Assembly (NCBI GenBank): GCA_003483565.1
Contig: DMYZ01000124.1
Coordinates: forward strand, 1 to 12,993
DNA from: Prevotella sp.
GTDB taxonomy: Bacteria; Bacteroidota; Bacteroidia; Bacteroidales; Bacteroidaceae
Reading direction: 5' to 3'
DNA: 12,993 bases
Of this stretch, positions 1 to 6,774 are shown piece by piece (positions within the stretch are counted from its first letter, which is position 1; each line of letters starts with the position of its first letter). The position numbers and the translations under genes were made by a program. A model generated the notes under the pieces. It made no database searches. It had not been told where the DNA came from and saw only the letters and a program-made list of their open reading frames with translations.

Positions 1-248
1 AAAATGAATGATCCCTTCTATTTCAGGGTACTTTTTCATTGTCCCTTCTGTGGCCTCTTTATCCCTAAGATCAACTTGCTCAAAGGCTGGTCTTGTACCT
101 TTTATTTCTCAATTCCCTCAAGTACTTCTATTTTAGAATTACTCAAATTATCAACAATAACAACATTATAACCTGCTTCTATCAACTCTACAGTAGTGTG
201 TGAGCCGATAAAACCTGTTCCACCTGTAACTAATATAGTCTGTTTCAT
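1..248 (-). pseudogene. galE: UDP-glucose 4-epimerase, 5' part, frameshifted and cut by window edge
   Basis: GalE interconverts UDP-glucose and UDP-galactose with bound NAD in the cytoplasm. From the ATG at 248 the translation starts MKQTILVTGGTGFIGSHT, with the Rossmann dinucleotide motif GGTGFIG at residues 9-15, followed by a VDNLSNS segment typical of GalE. After codon 48 (107-105) the frame hits TAA at 104-102. One base over, reading continues without a stop from 102 to the window edge as KGTRPAF, QVDLRDKEATEG and EGIIHF, all typical of GalE. Exactly one base, most simply an A in the AAATAAAA tract at 100-107, appears to be missing. This is either a real inactivating indel or a homopolymer error in the sequence. 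Family identity is firm; whether the gene is broken in the cell is undecided. It lies downstream of rnfA on the same strand with its own putative promoter. Confidence 0.85.
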
Positions 249-274
249 TCTTATCTAGTTGTATTCTAACAACA

Positions 275-282
275 CAAAGGTA
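275..282 (-). promoter_or_regulatory. Putative galE promoter (-7 box only)
   Basis: TACCTTTG on the minus strand matches the Bacteroides -7 consensus TAnnTTTG and lies 26 bp upstream of the galE ATG. There is no TTTG at the usual spacing of about 19 bp; the nearest is at 314-317, 31 bp away. The box forms the distal arm of the perfect hairpin at 276-310, so the element may be regulated or may be a chance match within a terminator. Confidence 0.4.
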
Positions 283-310
283 CGTATTTATTTTCATAAT
301 ACGTACCTTT
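276..310. terminator. 13-bp perfect inverted repeat between rnfA and galE
   Basis: The arms AAAGGTACGTATT (276-288) and AATACGTACCTTT (298-310) are exact reverse complements around a 9-nt loop. On the plus strand the stem is followed by a T-run (308-313), the classic intrinsic terminator shape, but no plus-strand gene ends here. On the minus strand, the direction of rnfA and galE, the 3' side reads CCTTTGTGTTGTT, a weaker U-tract. It may end the rnf transcript, block antisense transcription, or act as an operator for galE. Confidence 0.5.
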
Positions 311-356
311 TTTCAAAAAAATATTTCTATCTTATCTGAGAGTTCACTTGCTCCTT

Positions 357-959
357 CTAGTTCAAACCAAAAAGAGTACTAAGTCCACCCTGTAATCCAC
401 TGAACCCCATAAAGGCTAAAGCCAATAAACTAGCAGTGATAAGGACAATACTCATACCTTGCATACCTTTAGGAATCTTAACCAATGCCTGCTGCTCACG
501 AATACCGGCAAAAAGGACCAAAGCCAGGGCAAAACCTAAAGCTGTTGAAAATGCATAAACCACACTCTCCATTAGATTATACTGCTTCTGAATAACTAAG
601 ATTGCTACACCAAGCACACAACAGTTCGTTGTGATTAACGGCAGAAAAATACCCAACGCCTGATATAGAGCCGGAGATACTTTCTTCAGGATAATTTCAA
701 CCATTTGTACCAAAGCCGCAATAACTAAGATAAAAGACAATGTTTGAAGATACTGAAGATGATAAGGATTGAGAACATAAATCTGCACCAAATAGGTAAC
801 AACAGTAGAAAGGGTCAACACAAAAGTCACAGCAACCCCCATACCTATCGCTGCATCAATTTTCTTGGATACCCCTAGAAAAGGACATATACCTAAAAAT
901 TGTGATAAAACAATATTATTAACAAATATTGCCGATATAAAGATTAATAAATATTCCAT
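357..959 (-). CDS. rnfA: Rnf electron transport complex subunit A
   Basis: RnfA is an integral membrane subunit of the ion-translocating ferredoxin:NAD oxidoreductase and is homologous to NqrE. The 200-aa product has about six hydrophobic helices. It begins with the family signature MEYLLIFISAIFVNNIVLSQ, then FLGICPFLG with Cys25, and later ITTNCCVLG with Cys113/Cys114. In solved Rnf and Nqr structures the equivalent cysteines of the A and E subunits hold an iron-sulfur cluster within the membrane; that this happens here is inferred from their conservation. It is the last gene of the rnf operon, 14 nt after rnfE. The length is normal (about 190-200 aa). The C-terminus after residue 170 is hydrophobic and ends GGLSTLFGLN. 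The start is set by the conserved N-terminus. Confidence 0.96.
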   Translation of the reverse strand: MEYLLIFISAIFVNNIVLSQFLGICPFLGVSKKIDAAIGMGVAVTFVLTLSTVVTYLVQIYVLNPYHLQYLQTLSFILVIAALVQMVEIILKKVSPALYQALGIFLPLITTNCCVLGVAILVIQKQYNLMESVVYAFSTALGFALALVLFAGIREQQALVKIPKGMQGMSIVLITASLLALAFMGFSGLQGGLSTLFGLN

Positions 960-973
960 TATGCTTGTCTGTT

Positions 974-1558
974 TTAGCGTTTGATACGATTAATGATTGC
1001 AACTAAATATCCTAATGTTAGGAAAGCTCCCGGTGGAAGAATAAAGAGAAGGATATTAAATGAATCCGGCAACAGATGAATTCCAAAAAGGGAACCTGCT
1101 CCTAGCAATTCCCTAACACTGCCTAAAAGAGTTAATGCACATGTAAAGCCAAGTCCAATACCTAATCCATCAAAAACGCTGGCTACAGGAGTATTCTTAC
1201 ATGCAAAACTTTCTGCACGACCTAATATAATACAGTTAACAACAATCAGCGGTATATAAATACCAAGTGCCTGATTGATTGAATCAGGAGCATAAGCACT
1301 CATAAACATTTGCAATATAGTAACAAAAGCAGCAATTACGACTATAAATACTGGAATTCTTACCATATTAGGAGTAATATTCTTAATGCACGATATAACA
1401 AAATTTGTGCAGACAAGCACAGCCATTGTAGCCAATCCCATAGAAAGGCCATTAATAGCACTGGTAGTTGTAGCCAACGTAGGGCACATACCAAGAAAAA
1501 GAACAAATGTAGGATTTTCCTTAATAAGGCCATTTAGAAAAATATTCAAATTACTCAT
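974..1558 (-). CDS. rnfE: Rnf electron transport complex subunit E
   Basis: RnfE is the membrane partner of RnfA (homolog of NqrD), with inverted topology relative to it. The 194-aa product has six hydrophobic segments and the family motifs NPTFVLFLGMCPTLATTT (Cys25) and VVNCIILGRAESFA (Cys109). These cysteines correspond to the ligands of the intramembrane iron-sulfur cluster shared with RnfA in known structures. The segment FDGLGIGLGFTCALTLLGSVRE is also typical (shown here in part: GLGIGLGFTCALTLLGSVRE). The start lies 5 nt after the rnfG stop and the gene precedes rnfA by 14 nt, so translational coupling is likely. It is distinguished from RnfA by the NPTFV start and the GRAESFA motif. 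Confidence 0.96.
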   Translation of the reverse strand: MSNLNIFLNGLIKENPTFVLFLGMCPTLATTTSAINGLSMGLATMAVLVCTNFVISCIKNITPNMVRIPVFIVVIAAFVTILQMFMSAYAPDSINQALGIYIPLIVVNCIILGRAESFACKNTPVASVFDGLGIGLGFTCALTLLGSVRELLGAGSLFGIHLLPDSFNILLFILPPGAFLTLGYLVAIINRIKR

Positions 1559-1563
1559 TTCAT

Positions 1564-2211
1564 TTATCCTTTCTTTGCTTTAATGTTAACCTTTGAACTT
1601 GCTCCCGTATTACCATCATCATACTTTTTCATATAAGCAGTATAAGCTTGGTTAACAGCTTTAAGGAAGGCACGCGAAGTAATAGTACTAGCAGTAATGG
1701 CATCAATAGCATTGCCACTCTTGTCGTCTTTACTTACATGCAGGTCCCCTTTACCTGGATTTTTTCCAATAACGTTTCCTTTACCCTCTTTCTGGAACCA
1801 TTTTTGAGCTTTTGCTCCCAAACCTGGAGTCTCTGATGTTTTTAGTATTGTATATCCCAATATATTACCATGAAGGTCAAAACCAACAAGGACCTTAAGA
1901 TCACCGCCAAAACCACTTGTCGTACTTTCCACGGCAGCCCCCAATGGTTTGCCATTCTTATCAAGAGCATTATGAATTATAAAGAAGATTGATTTACCAG
2001 CAATAGTCTCTTGATCTTTAACAGGATCAAGAACCTGCAAATCTTCAGTCCCCATAACCGTTTTAATACCAGCAGCAAGAGTCTTTTCTGCTTTTTCTTC
2101 AATAGGATTCTCAGTTATATGATTGACATAAGCCAATAATCCGCCGATAACAAGAGAGAATCCGACAAGCACAAGAACCATATTTGTTAAAGATGATTTT
2201 AATTTTTGCAT
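1564..2211 (-). CDS. rnfG: Rnf electron transport complex subunit G (FMN-carrying)
   Basis: RnfG (homolog of NqrC) has one N-terminal membrane anchor (about residues 10-30) and a periplasmic FMN-binding domain. FMN is attached covalently by ApbE to a threonine in a Dxx[ST]GAT-like motif. Here that region reads DAITASTITS (170-179), so Thr176 is the likely acceptor, but the usual G-A before the Thr is A-S. The conserved flavin-domain segment LKTSETPGLGAKA is at about 123-135. The 215-aa length is normal. The C-terminal tail after residue 195 is lysine-, asparagine- and glycine-rich and looks disordered. It sits between rnfD (40 nt upstream) and rnfE (5 nt downstream). No apbE is present in the window. 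Confidence 0.94.
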   Translation of the reverse strand: MQKLKSSLTNMVLVLVGFSLVIGGLLAYVNHITENPIEEKAEKTLAAGIKTVMGTEDLQVLDPVKDQETIAGKSIFFIIHNALDKNGKPLGAAVESTTSGFGGDLKVLVGFDLHGNILGYTILKTSETPGLGAKAQKWFQKEGKGNVIGKNPGKGDLHVSKDDKSGNAIDAITASTITSRAFLKAVNQAYTAYMKKYDDGNTGASSKVNIKAKKG

Positions 2212-2251
2212 CTTTTTAATCTTTTAATTCTTAGTTATTTAATTAGATTAC

Positions 2252-3244
2252 TCATTTAGAAAGGCCAAAACGCTTGGGTTTTAGATAATGATTGAAAAGT
2301 GGTGTAAAACCATTCATGATGAGGATAGCAAATGACATTCCCTCAGGATAACTTCCCCAATTACGAATAACAACCGTCAGAAATCCTATAGCAATACCAT
2401 AAATAATTTGCCCTTTATGAGTCATCGGGCTTGTCACATAATCTGTTGCCATAAAGATAGCACCCAGCAGCAGGCCTCCACTCAAAAGCTCATATACAGG
2501 ATTAGCATATATAGGATTAGCTAAATGAAGTAAACCACTAAATACAAAGACAGTACAAAGAATAGATATTGGGATATGCCATGTGATGATTTTACGATAT
2601 AACATAAATATTAAACCGATGAGTAAGGCTAAAGCACAAACTTCACCAGTCGTACCTGCACCCATACCATTATTCACATTACCGAACATCATATGTACCG
2701 CATCAGGAAGTTGATAAAGCACTGAGGAATCACCAGTTTTGATAGCTGTCTTCATAACACTGAGAGGTGTTGCCCCAGTCTCCGCATCAAGATAATTAGC
2801 AAGCTGCCCTATTTTTGGCCAGCTTGTCATCTGAGCAGGGAAACTAACTAAAAGAAAACAGCGGCCAACTAATGCAGGATTAAAAGGATTATGTCCTAAT
2901 CCTCCAAAGGACATCTTTGCTACTCCAATAGCAACAAGAGCTCCGATAATAATTATATAAACTGGTAAGTTAGTAGGTAAATTCATACCTAGTAATAAGC
3001 CTGTAACCATAGCAGACCCATCAAGAATCTGTGGTTCTATTTTTAAAAGATACTTCGATATTGCCCACTCAAAAAATACACACGAAGCAATACTGGTCGA
3101 TAAAACGACCGCAGACCCGAGACCAAAATATAACAGAGATACGAGAACCGCAGGAATTAACGCAATAAGTACACCATACATATTACGTTCAACACTGTCA
3201 TTTCCATATACATGTGGTGAAAGAGAAACTATTATTTTTCCCAT
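2252..3244 (-). CDS. rnfD: Rnf electron transport complex subunit D (FMN-carrying membrane subunit)
   Basis: RnfD (homolog of NqrB) is a polytopic membrane protein thought to form part of the ion path and to carry a covalent FMN. The 330-aa product starts MGKIIVSLSPHVYGNDSVER, close to the family N-terminus, and has about nine to ten hydrophobic helices. DGSAMVTGLLLGMNLP (75-90) and GGLGHNPFNPALVGR (114-128) are family hallmarks. The flavinylation motif is the canonical DAETGATPL (153-161), with Thr159 as the expected FMN acceptor. MATDYVTSP (265-273) is the conserved late segment. The gene lies 41 nt downstream of rnfC and 40 nt upstream of rnfG, in one transcription unit. Confidence 0.96.
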   Translation of the reverse strand: MGKIIVSLSPHVYGNDSVERNMYGVLIALIPAVLVSLLYFGLGSAVVLSTSIASCVFFEWAISKYLLKIEPQILDGSAMVTGLLLGMNLPTNLPVYIIIIGALVAIGVAKMSFGGLGHNPFNPALVGRCFLLVSFPAQMTSWPKIGQLANYLDAETGATPLSVMKTAIKTGDSSVLYQLPDAVHMMFGNVNNGMGAGTTGEVCALALLIGLIFMLYRKIITWHIPISILCTVFVFSGLLHLANPIYANPVYELLSGGLLLGAIFMATDYVTSPMTHKGQIIYGIAIGFLTVVIRNWGSYPEGMSFAILIMNGFTPLFNHYLKPKRFGLSK

Positions 3245-3285
3245 TTTTATGTTTATTTCTTATATTCTTTAGTTAGTGATATGAA

Positions 3286-4680
3286 TTATTTTATATCGGA
3301 CAGAGCTTGTTTCGCCTGAGATTCAACTTTAGCCTTAATAGCCCTTGCCTTTATATTCCCCAGAACAATGCCCTTGCCCTTAAGAATATTATCAAGAATA
3401 GGACGATGCGAAGGACATGTAAATTGACAACTGCCACAGCTAATACAATAGGTAACGTCCTCTTGCTCTAATTGCTCATACATTTCTTTAGACGACAGTG
3501 TAGCCAGCAGATATGGTTCCAGTCCCATTGGACAAACATCCACACATTTGCCACACCGGATACAATCCTGTACTGATCTACGATGAGCGTCTTTCCCTGT
3601 CAAGACAGTAATCGAATTAGTTCCTTTACAAACAGGGACATCAAGACTCATCACAGCCTTGCCCATCATAGGGCCTCCAGCAAGAACCTTATTATCCCCT
3701 TCAGGAAGTCCGCCACAACTTTCAATTAATTGAGAAAATGGGGTTCCCATTCTTACAAGAAAATTACCGGGATTTTTGATATTATTGCCTGTAACCGTTG
3801 TATAGCGTTCAAAAAGTGGCTTATGTTTCATAACAGCTTGATACACAGCAAAGGCTGTACCCACATTCTGTACTACAGCACCAACATTAACAGGAATTGC
3901 AGGTGGAGGTGGAACTTCACGTCCGATAACAGCATTAATAAGTTGTTTTTCACCACCCTGAGGGTATTTCTGTTTTAATGGAATCACTGTAATTCTATCA
4001 TCAGCAGCTGTCAATTTCGTCAAAAGCTCTATTGCTTCAGATTTGTTTGCTTCTATACCAATGTAGCCTTTATTTACTTTAGCAGCTTTCATTAACAGAT
4101 CAAGTCCTACAAGAATTTCTTCACTATGTTCCATCATCAATCGGAAATCCGATGTAATATAAGGTTCACACTCCACTCCATTGATGATAATGTATTCCGG
4201 CTTAGTTGTAGGAGGAGGACAAAGTTTTATAAAAGTTGGGAAACCTGCACCTCCCATGCCTGTTACACCGGCAATCTTGATACGATTGACAATTTCCTTT
4301 GATGTTAATTCCGGATGTTCAGCAAGAGTCTCAAGATTATCACTTTTATCAATATTCTCCTCCCATTCATCTCCTTCTACATTGATAATAATTGCAGGCT
4401 TCAAATAGCCTGTAGCATCTATTACATTATCAATTTTAGCAACAGTTCCGGAAACGCTACTATATACAGGTGCTGATACAAAACCACCAGCTTCAGCCAG
4501 CAATGTTCCAACTTTAACCTTATCACCACGAGTTACCACAGGTTTAGCAGGAGTACCAATATGCTGTGACAACATAAAAATTGCCTGCTTCGGTAAGGCA
4601 GCAACTATAGTAGCCATATCTGAAGTAATTTTATTCTCGTCAGGATGAATACCACCTATTTTAAATGTATGAAATTTCAT
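3286..4680 (-). CDS. rnfC: Rnf electron transport complex subunit C (NADH/FMN and two 4Fe-4S clusters)
   Basis: RnfC is the cytoplasmic, NAD(H)-facing subunit, related to NqrA and to the NuoF flavoprotein. The 464-aa product has an N-terminal lipoyl-like sandwich domain (about 30-105). The glycine-rich nucleotide/FMN-binding loop GVTGMGGAGFPT is at 138-149, followed by INGVECEPYITSD (167-178). There are two CxxCxxCxxxCP clusters: Cys373/376/379/383 and Cys412/415/418/422. The short C-terminus (about 40 residues) lacks the long Ala/Lys-rich extension seen in enterobacterial RnfC. The ATG directly abuts the rnfB stop codon (no gap), a strong sign of coupled translation. The start gives the typical N-terminus with FKIGGIHPDENK. 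Confidence 0.97.
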   Translation of the reverse strand: MKFHTFKIGGIHPDENKITSDMATIVAALPKQAIFMLSQHIGTPAKPVVTRGDKVKVGTLLAEAGGFVSAPVYSSVSGTVAKIDNVIDATGYLKPAIIINVEGDEWEENIDKSDNLETLAEHPELTSKEIVNRIKIAGVTGMGGAGFPTFIKLCPPPTTKPEYIIINGVECEPYITSDFRLMMEHSEEILVGLDLLMKAAKVNKGYIGIEANKSEAIELLTKLTAADDRITVIPLKQKYPQGGEKQLINAVIGREVPPPPAIPVNVGAVVQNVGTAFAVYQAVMKHKPLFERYTTVTGNNIKNPGNFLVRMGTPFSQLIESCGGLPEGDNKVLAGGPMMGKAVMSLDVPVCKGTNSITVLTGKDAHRRSVQDCIRCGKCVDVCPMGLEPYLLATLSSKEMYEQLEQEDVTYCISCGSCQFTCPSHRPILDNILKGKGIVLGNIKARAIKAKVESQAKQALSDIK

Positions 4681-5592
4681 TTACTTCTCCTCTTTAGATT
4701 TAACTATAGATATTACAGGCAGAACAGTTTCTGTCGTATTTGCAGAGTCCATAAACTTCTGTTTGCATACAGGAAAGTTCATTTTCACAATAGCACCTGT
4801 AGGACATTCATATATACACTTTGTGCACATACGACATTTATTATAATCGATGTAAGAAAGATTATTCTCAATAGTAATCGCATCAAATGCACAAACTCTA
4901 GCACATTTGCCACAACCGATACAAGCTACCTGACAGCCCTTTTTTGCAGCAGCCCCCTTGTCTTTATTAACACAGGAAACATAAATACGATGGTTCTTAG
5001 GCCCCTTCTTACGAAGCTCGATAATATTACGTGGACAAGCCCTGGCACAAGCACCGCAGGAAGTACATTTATCTTCATCTACTTCAGGTAATCCTGTTAC
5101 CGGATTCATATGAATAGCATCAAACTGACAGGCACAAGTACAATCACCACAGCCAAGACAGCCATAACCGCAGGCTGTTTCACCACGACCAGTAGAATGC
5201 ATGGCACTACAAGTGCGAAGGCCATCATATTCCGCAATACGTGGACGAACATCACATGCACCACTGCAACGGACGACGGCAATCATCGGTTCCGAGTTAG
5301 CAACAGCCATGCCCAACAAATCTGCGACTTTCGACATGACACCATCCCCCCCAACTGGGCACCTTATTCCTTCAAGAGTACCAGAATCAGCGCCTTTAAC
5401 AAGAGCTTCAGCCATATTGGAACAACCAGCATAGCCACACCCTCCACAATTGGCTCCGGGAAGTATTCCTGTAACCCCATTAATGCGAGGATCTTCTTGG
5501 ACGGCAAATTTCTTGGACACAAAAAACAAGACAACAGCTGCTATCAAGGCTATTGCTCCAAGAACTAAAACCGCAATTAAAATAAAATTCAT
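4681..5592 (-). CDS. rnfB: Rnf electron transport complex subunit B (multi-cluster ferredoxin subunit)
   Basis: RnfB is the entry point for electrons from reduced ferredoxin. It has one N-terminal membrane helix (about residues 4-26), then a 4Fe-4S domain with CGGCGYAGC (Cys49/52/57) and Cys78. At 303 aa it is much longer than the roughly 190-aa enterobacterial form. Further cysteine groups are visible: Cys109/113/128, Cys141/145/148/151/155, Cys176/179/182/186, Cys220/224/227/230/234 and Cys253/256/259/263. The regular CxxCxxCxxxC spacings show a chain of ferredoxin-like clusters, as in the long RnfB of anaerobes. The final roughly 30 residues lack clusters and end in a lysine/glutamate-rich tail. 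The gene is 37 nt downstream of the rseC-like gene and abuts rnfC. Confidence 0.96.
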   Translation of the reverse strand: MNFILIAVLVLGAIALIAAVVLFFVSKKFAVQEDPRINGVTGILPGANCGGCGYAGCSNMAEALVKGADSGTLEGIRCPVGGDGVMSKVADLLGMAVANSEPMIAVVRCSGACDVRPRIAEYDGLRTCSAMHSTGRGETACGYGCLGCGDCTCACQFDAIHMNPVTGLPEVDEDKCTSCGACARACPRNIIELRKKGPKNHRIYVSCVNKDKGAAAKKGCQVACIGCGKCARVCAFDAITIENNLSYIDYNKCRMCTKCIYECPTGAIVKMNFPVCKQKFMDSANTTETVLPVISIVKSKEEK

Positions 5593-5629
5593 AATTTTCT
5601 GATTTTGTTTTAGTTATTTGAAATATTTT

Positions 5630-6058
5630 TTAAGAAAAATGGTGGTTCTGTTTTTCAATTTTAAAATTAACAAGATTCTGTATTTTAGCTCGCAGCAAAA
5701 AAACGGCGAAATAATAAGGTATCAATACAGCTATACTCCCCAAAGCAGCAGCTACATCACTACCCGTAAAAGCCTTGATAATGAAAAGAGTCACAACAAG
5801 CAATATAAAAGGTATGCCATATCCTATAAATGTAGCTCTATGAGCTGTAGATGATTCTGTATAGACGATAACAGAATCTCCAATACGATAATCAGTAATA
5901 TTGCAGTGCTCAATACTAATTATCTTCTCTTTCTGATCAGATGCATTACAATGACCTGCAATCTTACAAGAACCACATGTTGCAGATTGAAATATACGTA
6001 CATTTATACAATCATTTTCTATAGATTGTATAATTCCATTATGAGTTATTTTATTCAT
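5630..6058 (-). CDS. RseC/SoxR-reducing-system family membrane protein, first gene of rnf operon
   Basis: A 142-aa protein with an N-terminal soluble part containing Cys17, the cluster TCGSCKIAGHC (Cys28/31/37) and Cys52, then two hydrophobic helices (about 78-96 and 103-122) and a basic tail. This matches the RseC/MucC family, often annotated as SoxR-reducing system protein RseC. In Escherichia coli RseC and the Rnf-like Rsx proteins act together to reduce the SoxR iron-sulfur cluster. In Bacteroidales the gene normally leads the rnf operon, and a role in assembly or redox tuning of Rnf is plausible but inferred. The start at 6058 gives MNKITHNGIIQSIEND, the expected N-terminus. Transcription is expected from the promoter at 6140-6170, leaving a leader of about 75 nt. 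Confidence 0.88.
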   Translation of the reverse strand: MNKITHNGIIQSIENDCINVRIFQSATCGSCKIAGHCNASDQKEKIISIEHCNITDYRIGDSVIVYTESSTAHRATFIGYGIPFILLVVTLFIIKAFTGSDVAAALGSIAVLIPYYFAVFLLRAKIQNLVNFKIEKQNHHFS

Positions 6059-6139
6059 CTTTCTTCCTTGTGTCTGCTTGAATTTTGTCCGTTTTTCAAT
6101 CCTGTAGTTTGCTTTTTTGCAAAGTAGACTTTACAAATG

Positions 6140-6170
6140 CAAAAGTAATATTATATTTTGAAATATCAAA
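6140..6170 (-). promoter_or_regulatory. Promoter of the rseC-rnf operon
   Basis: On the minus strand TTTG (6170-6167), a 19-bp spacer and TACTTTTG (6147-6140) match the Bacteroides primary-sigma consensus exactly. The start site should be near 6133, about 75 nt before the rseC-like ATG. The leader contains a short 5-bp stem (6108-6123) but no clear attenuator or riboswitch. Confidence 0.75.
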
Positions 6171-6202
6171 TAATTTGAAAGAAAAAATAAACAGCATTTC
6201 TT

Positions 6203-6233
6203 TTTGGGGTTTATACGAATTGTTGTATCTTTG
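6203..6233 (+). promoter_or_regulatory. Promoter of the acidic 148-aa protein gene
   Basis: TTTG (6203-6206), a 19-bp spacer and TATCTTTG (6226-6233) fit the Bacteroides -33/-7 consensus exactly. Transcription should begin near 6240, giving a leader of about 20 nt before the ATG at 6261. It is divergent from the rnf promoter; the two -33 boxes are 32 bp apart. Confidence 0.78.
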
Positions 6234-6260
6234 CTTAATAGTACAATTATAATTAAAGTG

Positions 6261-6707
6261 ATGATGGAAAGATCAGAACAGTTCTTACAACAAATTGATC
6301 GGTTTATTCGCAAGATAGCCGAGAAGTTCCCCGTATCCGAAGAAACATCCCTTATTACGGACATTCATGTCAAATCAAACCAGGACACAGGCGAACTTAT
6401 TGCCTACAACGATGACGAGGAAGAAATCACCCGTGTAACTATCGAAGAGTGGATCAACTATCAAGATGAAAATTTTTTCGATGAGGCAGCGACCGTGCTT
6501 CGTGACGAATTAAGAAAGAATCAAGACTTAGTGAATAACATGGGTATTCTTAAACCTTACAGTTTTGTTCTCGAGTGCGAAGATGATAAAAACGATTCTG
6601 CAGAACTTTATATTGCTGATGATGATACTGTCATTCTTGGAGGAGACTTAATGCCTGGTCTTGATGATGATCTTAACAAATTCTTTGAAAAGTTAACTAA
6701 AGAATAA
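6261..6707 (+). CDS. Hypothetical acidic protein, 148 aa
   Basis: I do not recognise a family with certainty. The product is soluble, with no signal peptide or membrane helix. It is strongly acidic: about 38 Asp/Glu against 15 Lys/Arg. Acidic runs include NDDEEE, ECEDDKND, ADDDT and GLDDDLN. The N-terminal roughly 20 residues (SEQFLQQIDRFIRKIAEKF) look like an amphipathic helix. The middle has WINYQDENFFDEAATVLRDE, also probably helical. I chose ATG 6261 (6264 is equally possible) because reading the frame further upstream, to a TTG at 6204, would place the start inside the promoter. It is a single-gene unit with a strong promoter and a terminator, which argues that it is real and expressed. 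Possible roles such as a protein-interaction or regulatory protein are only guesses. Confidence 0.85.
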   Translation: MMERSEQFLQQIDRFIRKIAEKFPVSEETSLITDIHVKSNQDTGELIAYNDDEEEITRVTIEEWINYQDENFFDEAATVLRDELRKNQDLVNNMGILKPYSFVLECEDDKNDSAELYIADDDTVILGGDLMPGLDDDLNKFFEKLTKE

Positions 6708-6728
6708 TTTTTCTAGTATAGATATATT

Positions 6729-6766
6729 ATCAAAGGGCTAATTGATCTTTCAGTTAGCCCTTTGAT
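6729..6766. terminator. Bidirectional intrinsic terminator between convergent genes
   Basis: A perfect 13-bp stem pairs 6729-6741 (ATCAAAGGGCTAA) with 6754-6766 around a 12-nt loop. On the plus strand it is followed by TTTTG, and on the minus strand by an AU-rich tail. It lies 21 nt after the stop of the acidic protein gene and 8 nt after the stop of the GH10-like gene, so it can end both transcripts. Confidence 0.85.
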
Positions 6767-6774
6767 TTTGTTAA

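Noticed and set aside
6108..6123. Small stem (TTTGC/GCAAA) in the rnf leader as an attenuator
   Set aside because: Only 5 bp with a homopolymer loop, followed by no terminator or coding leader; too weak to support regulation.
6204..6260. Upstream in-frame extension (TTG start) of the acidic protein
   Set aside because: It would begin inside the -33/-7 promoter and before the expected transcription start; the added residues do not look like part of the protein.
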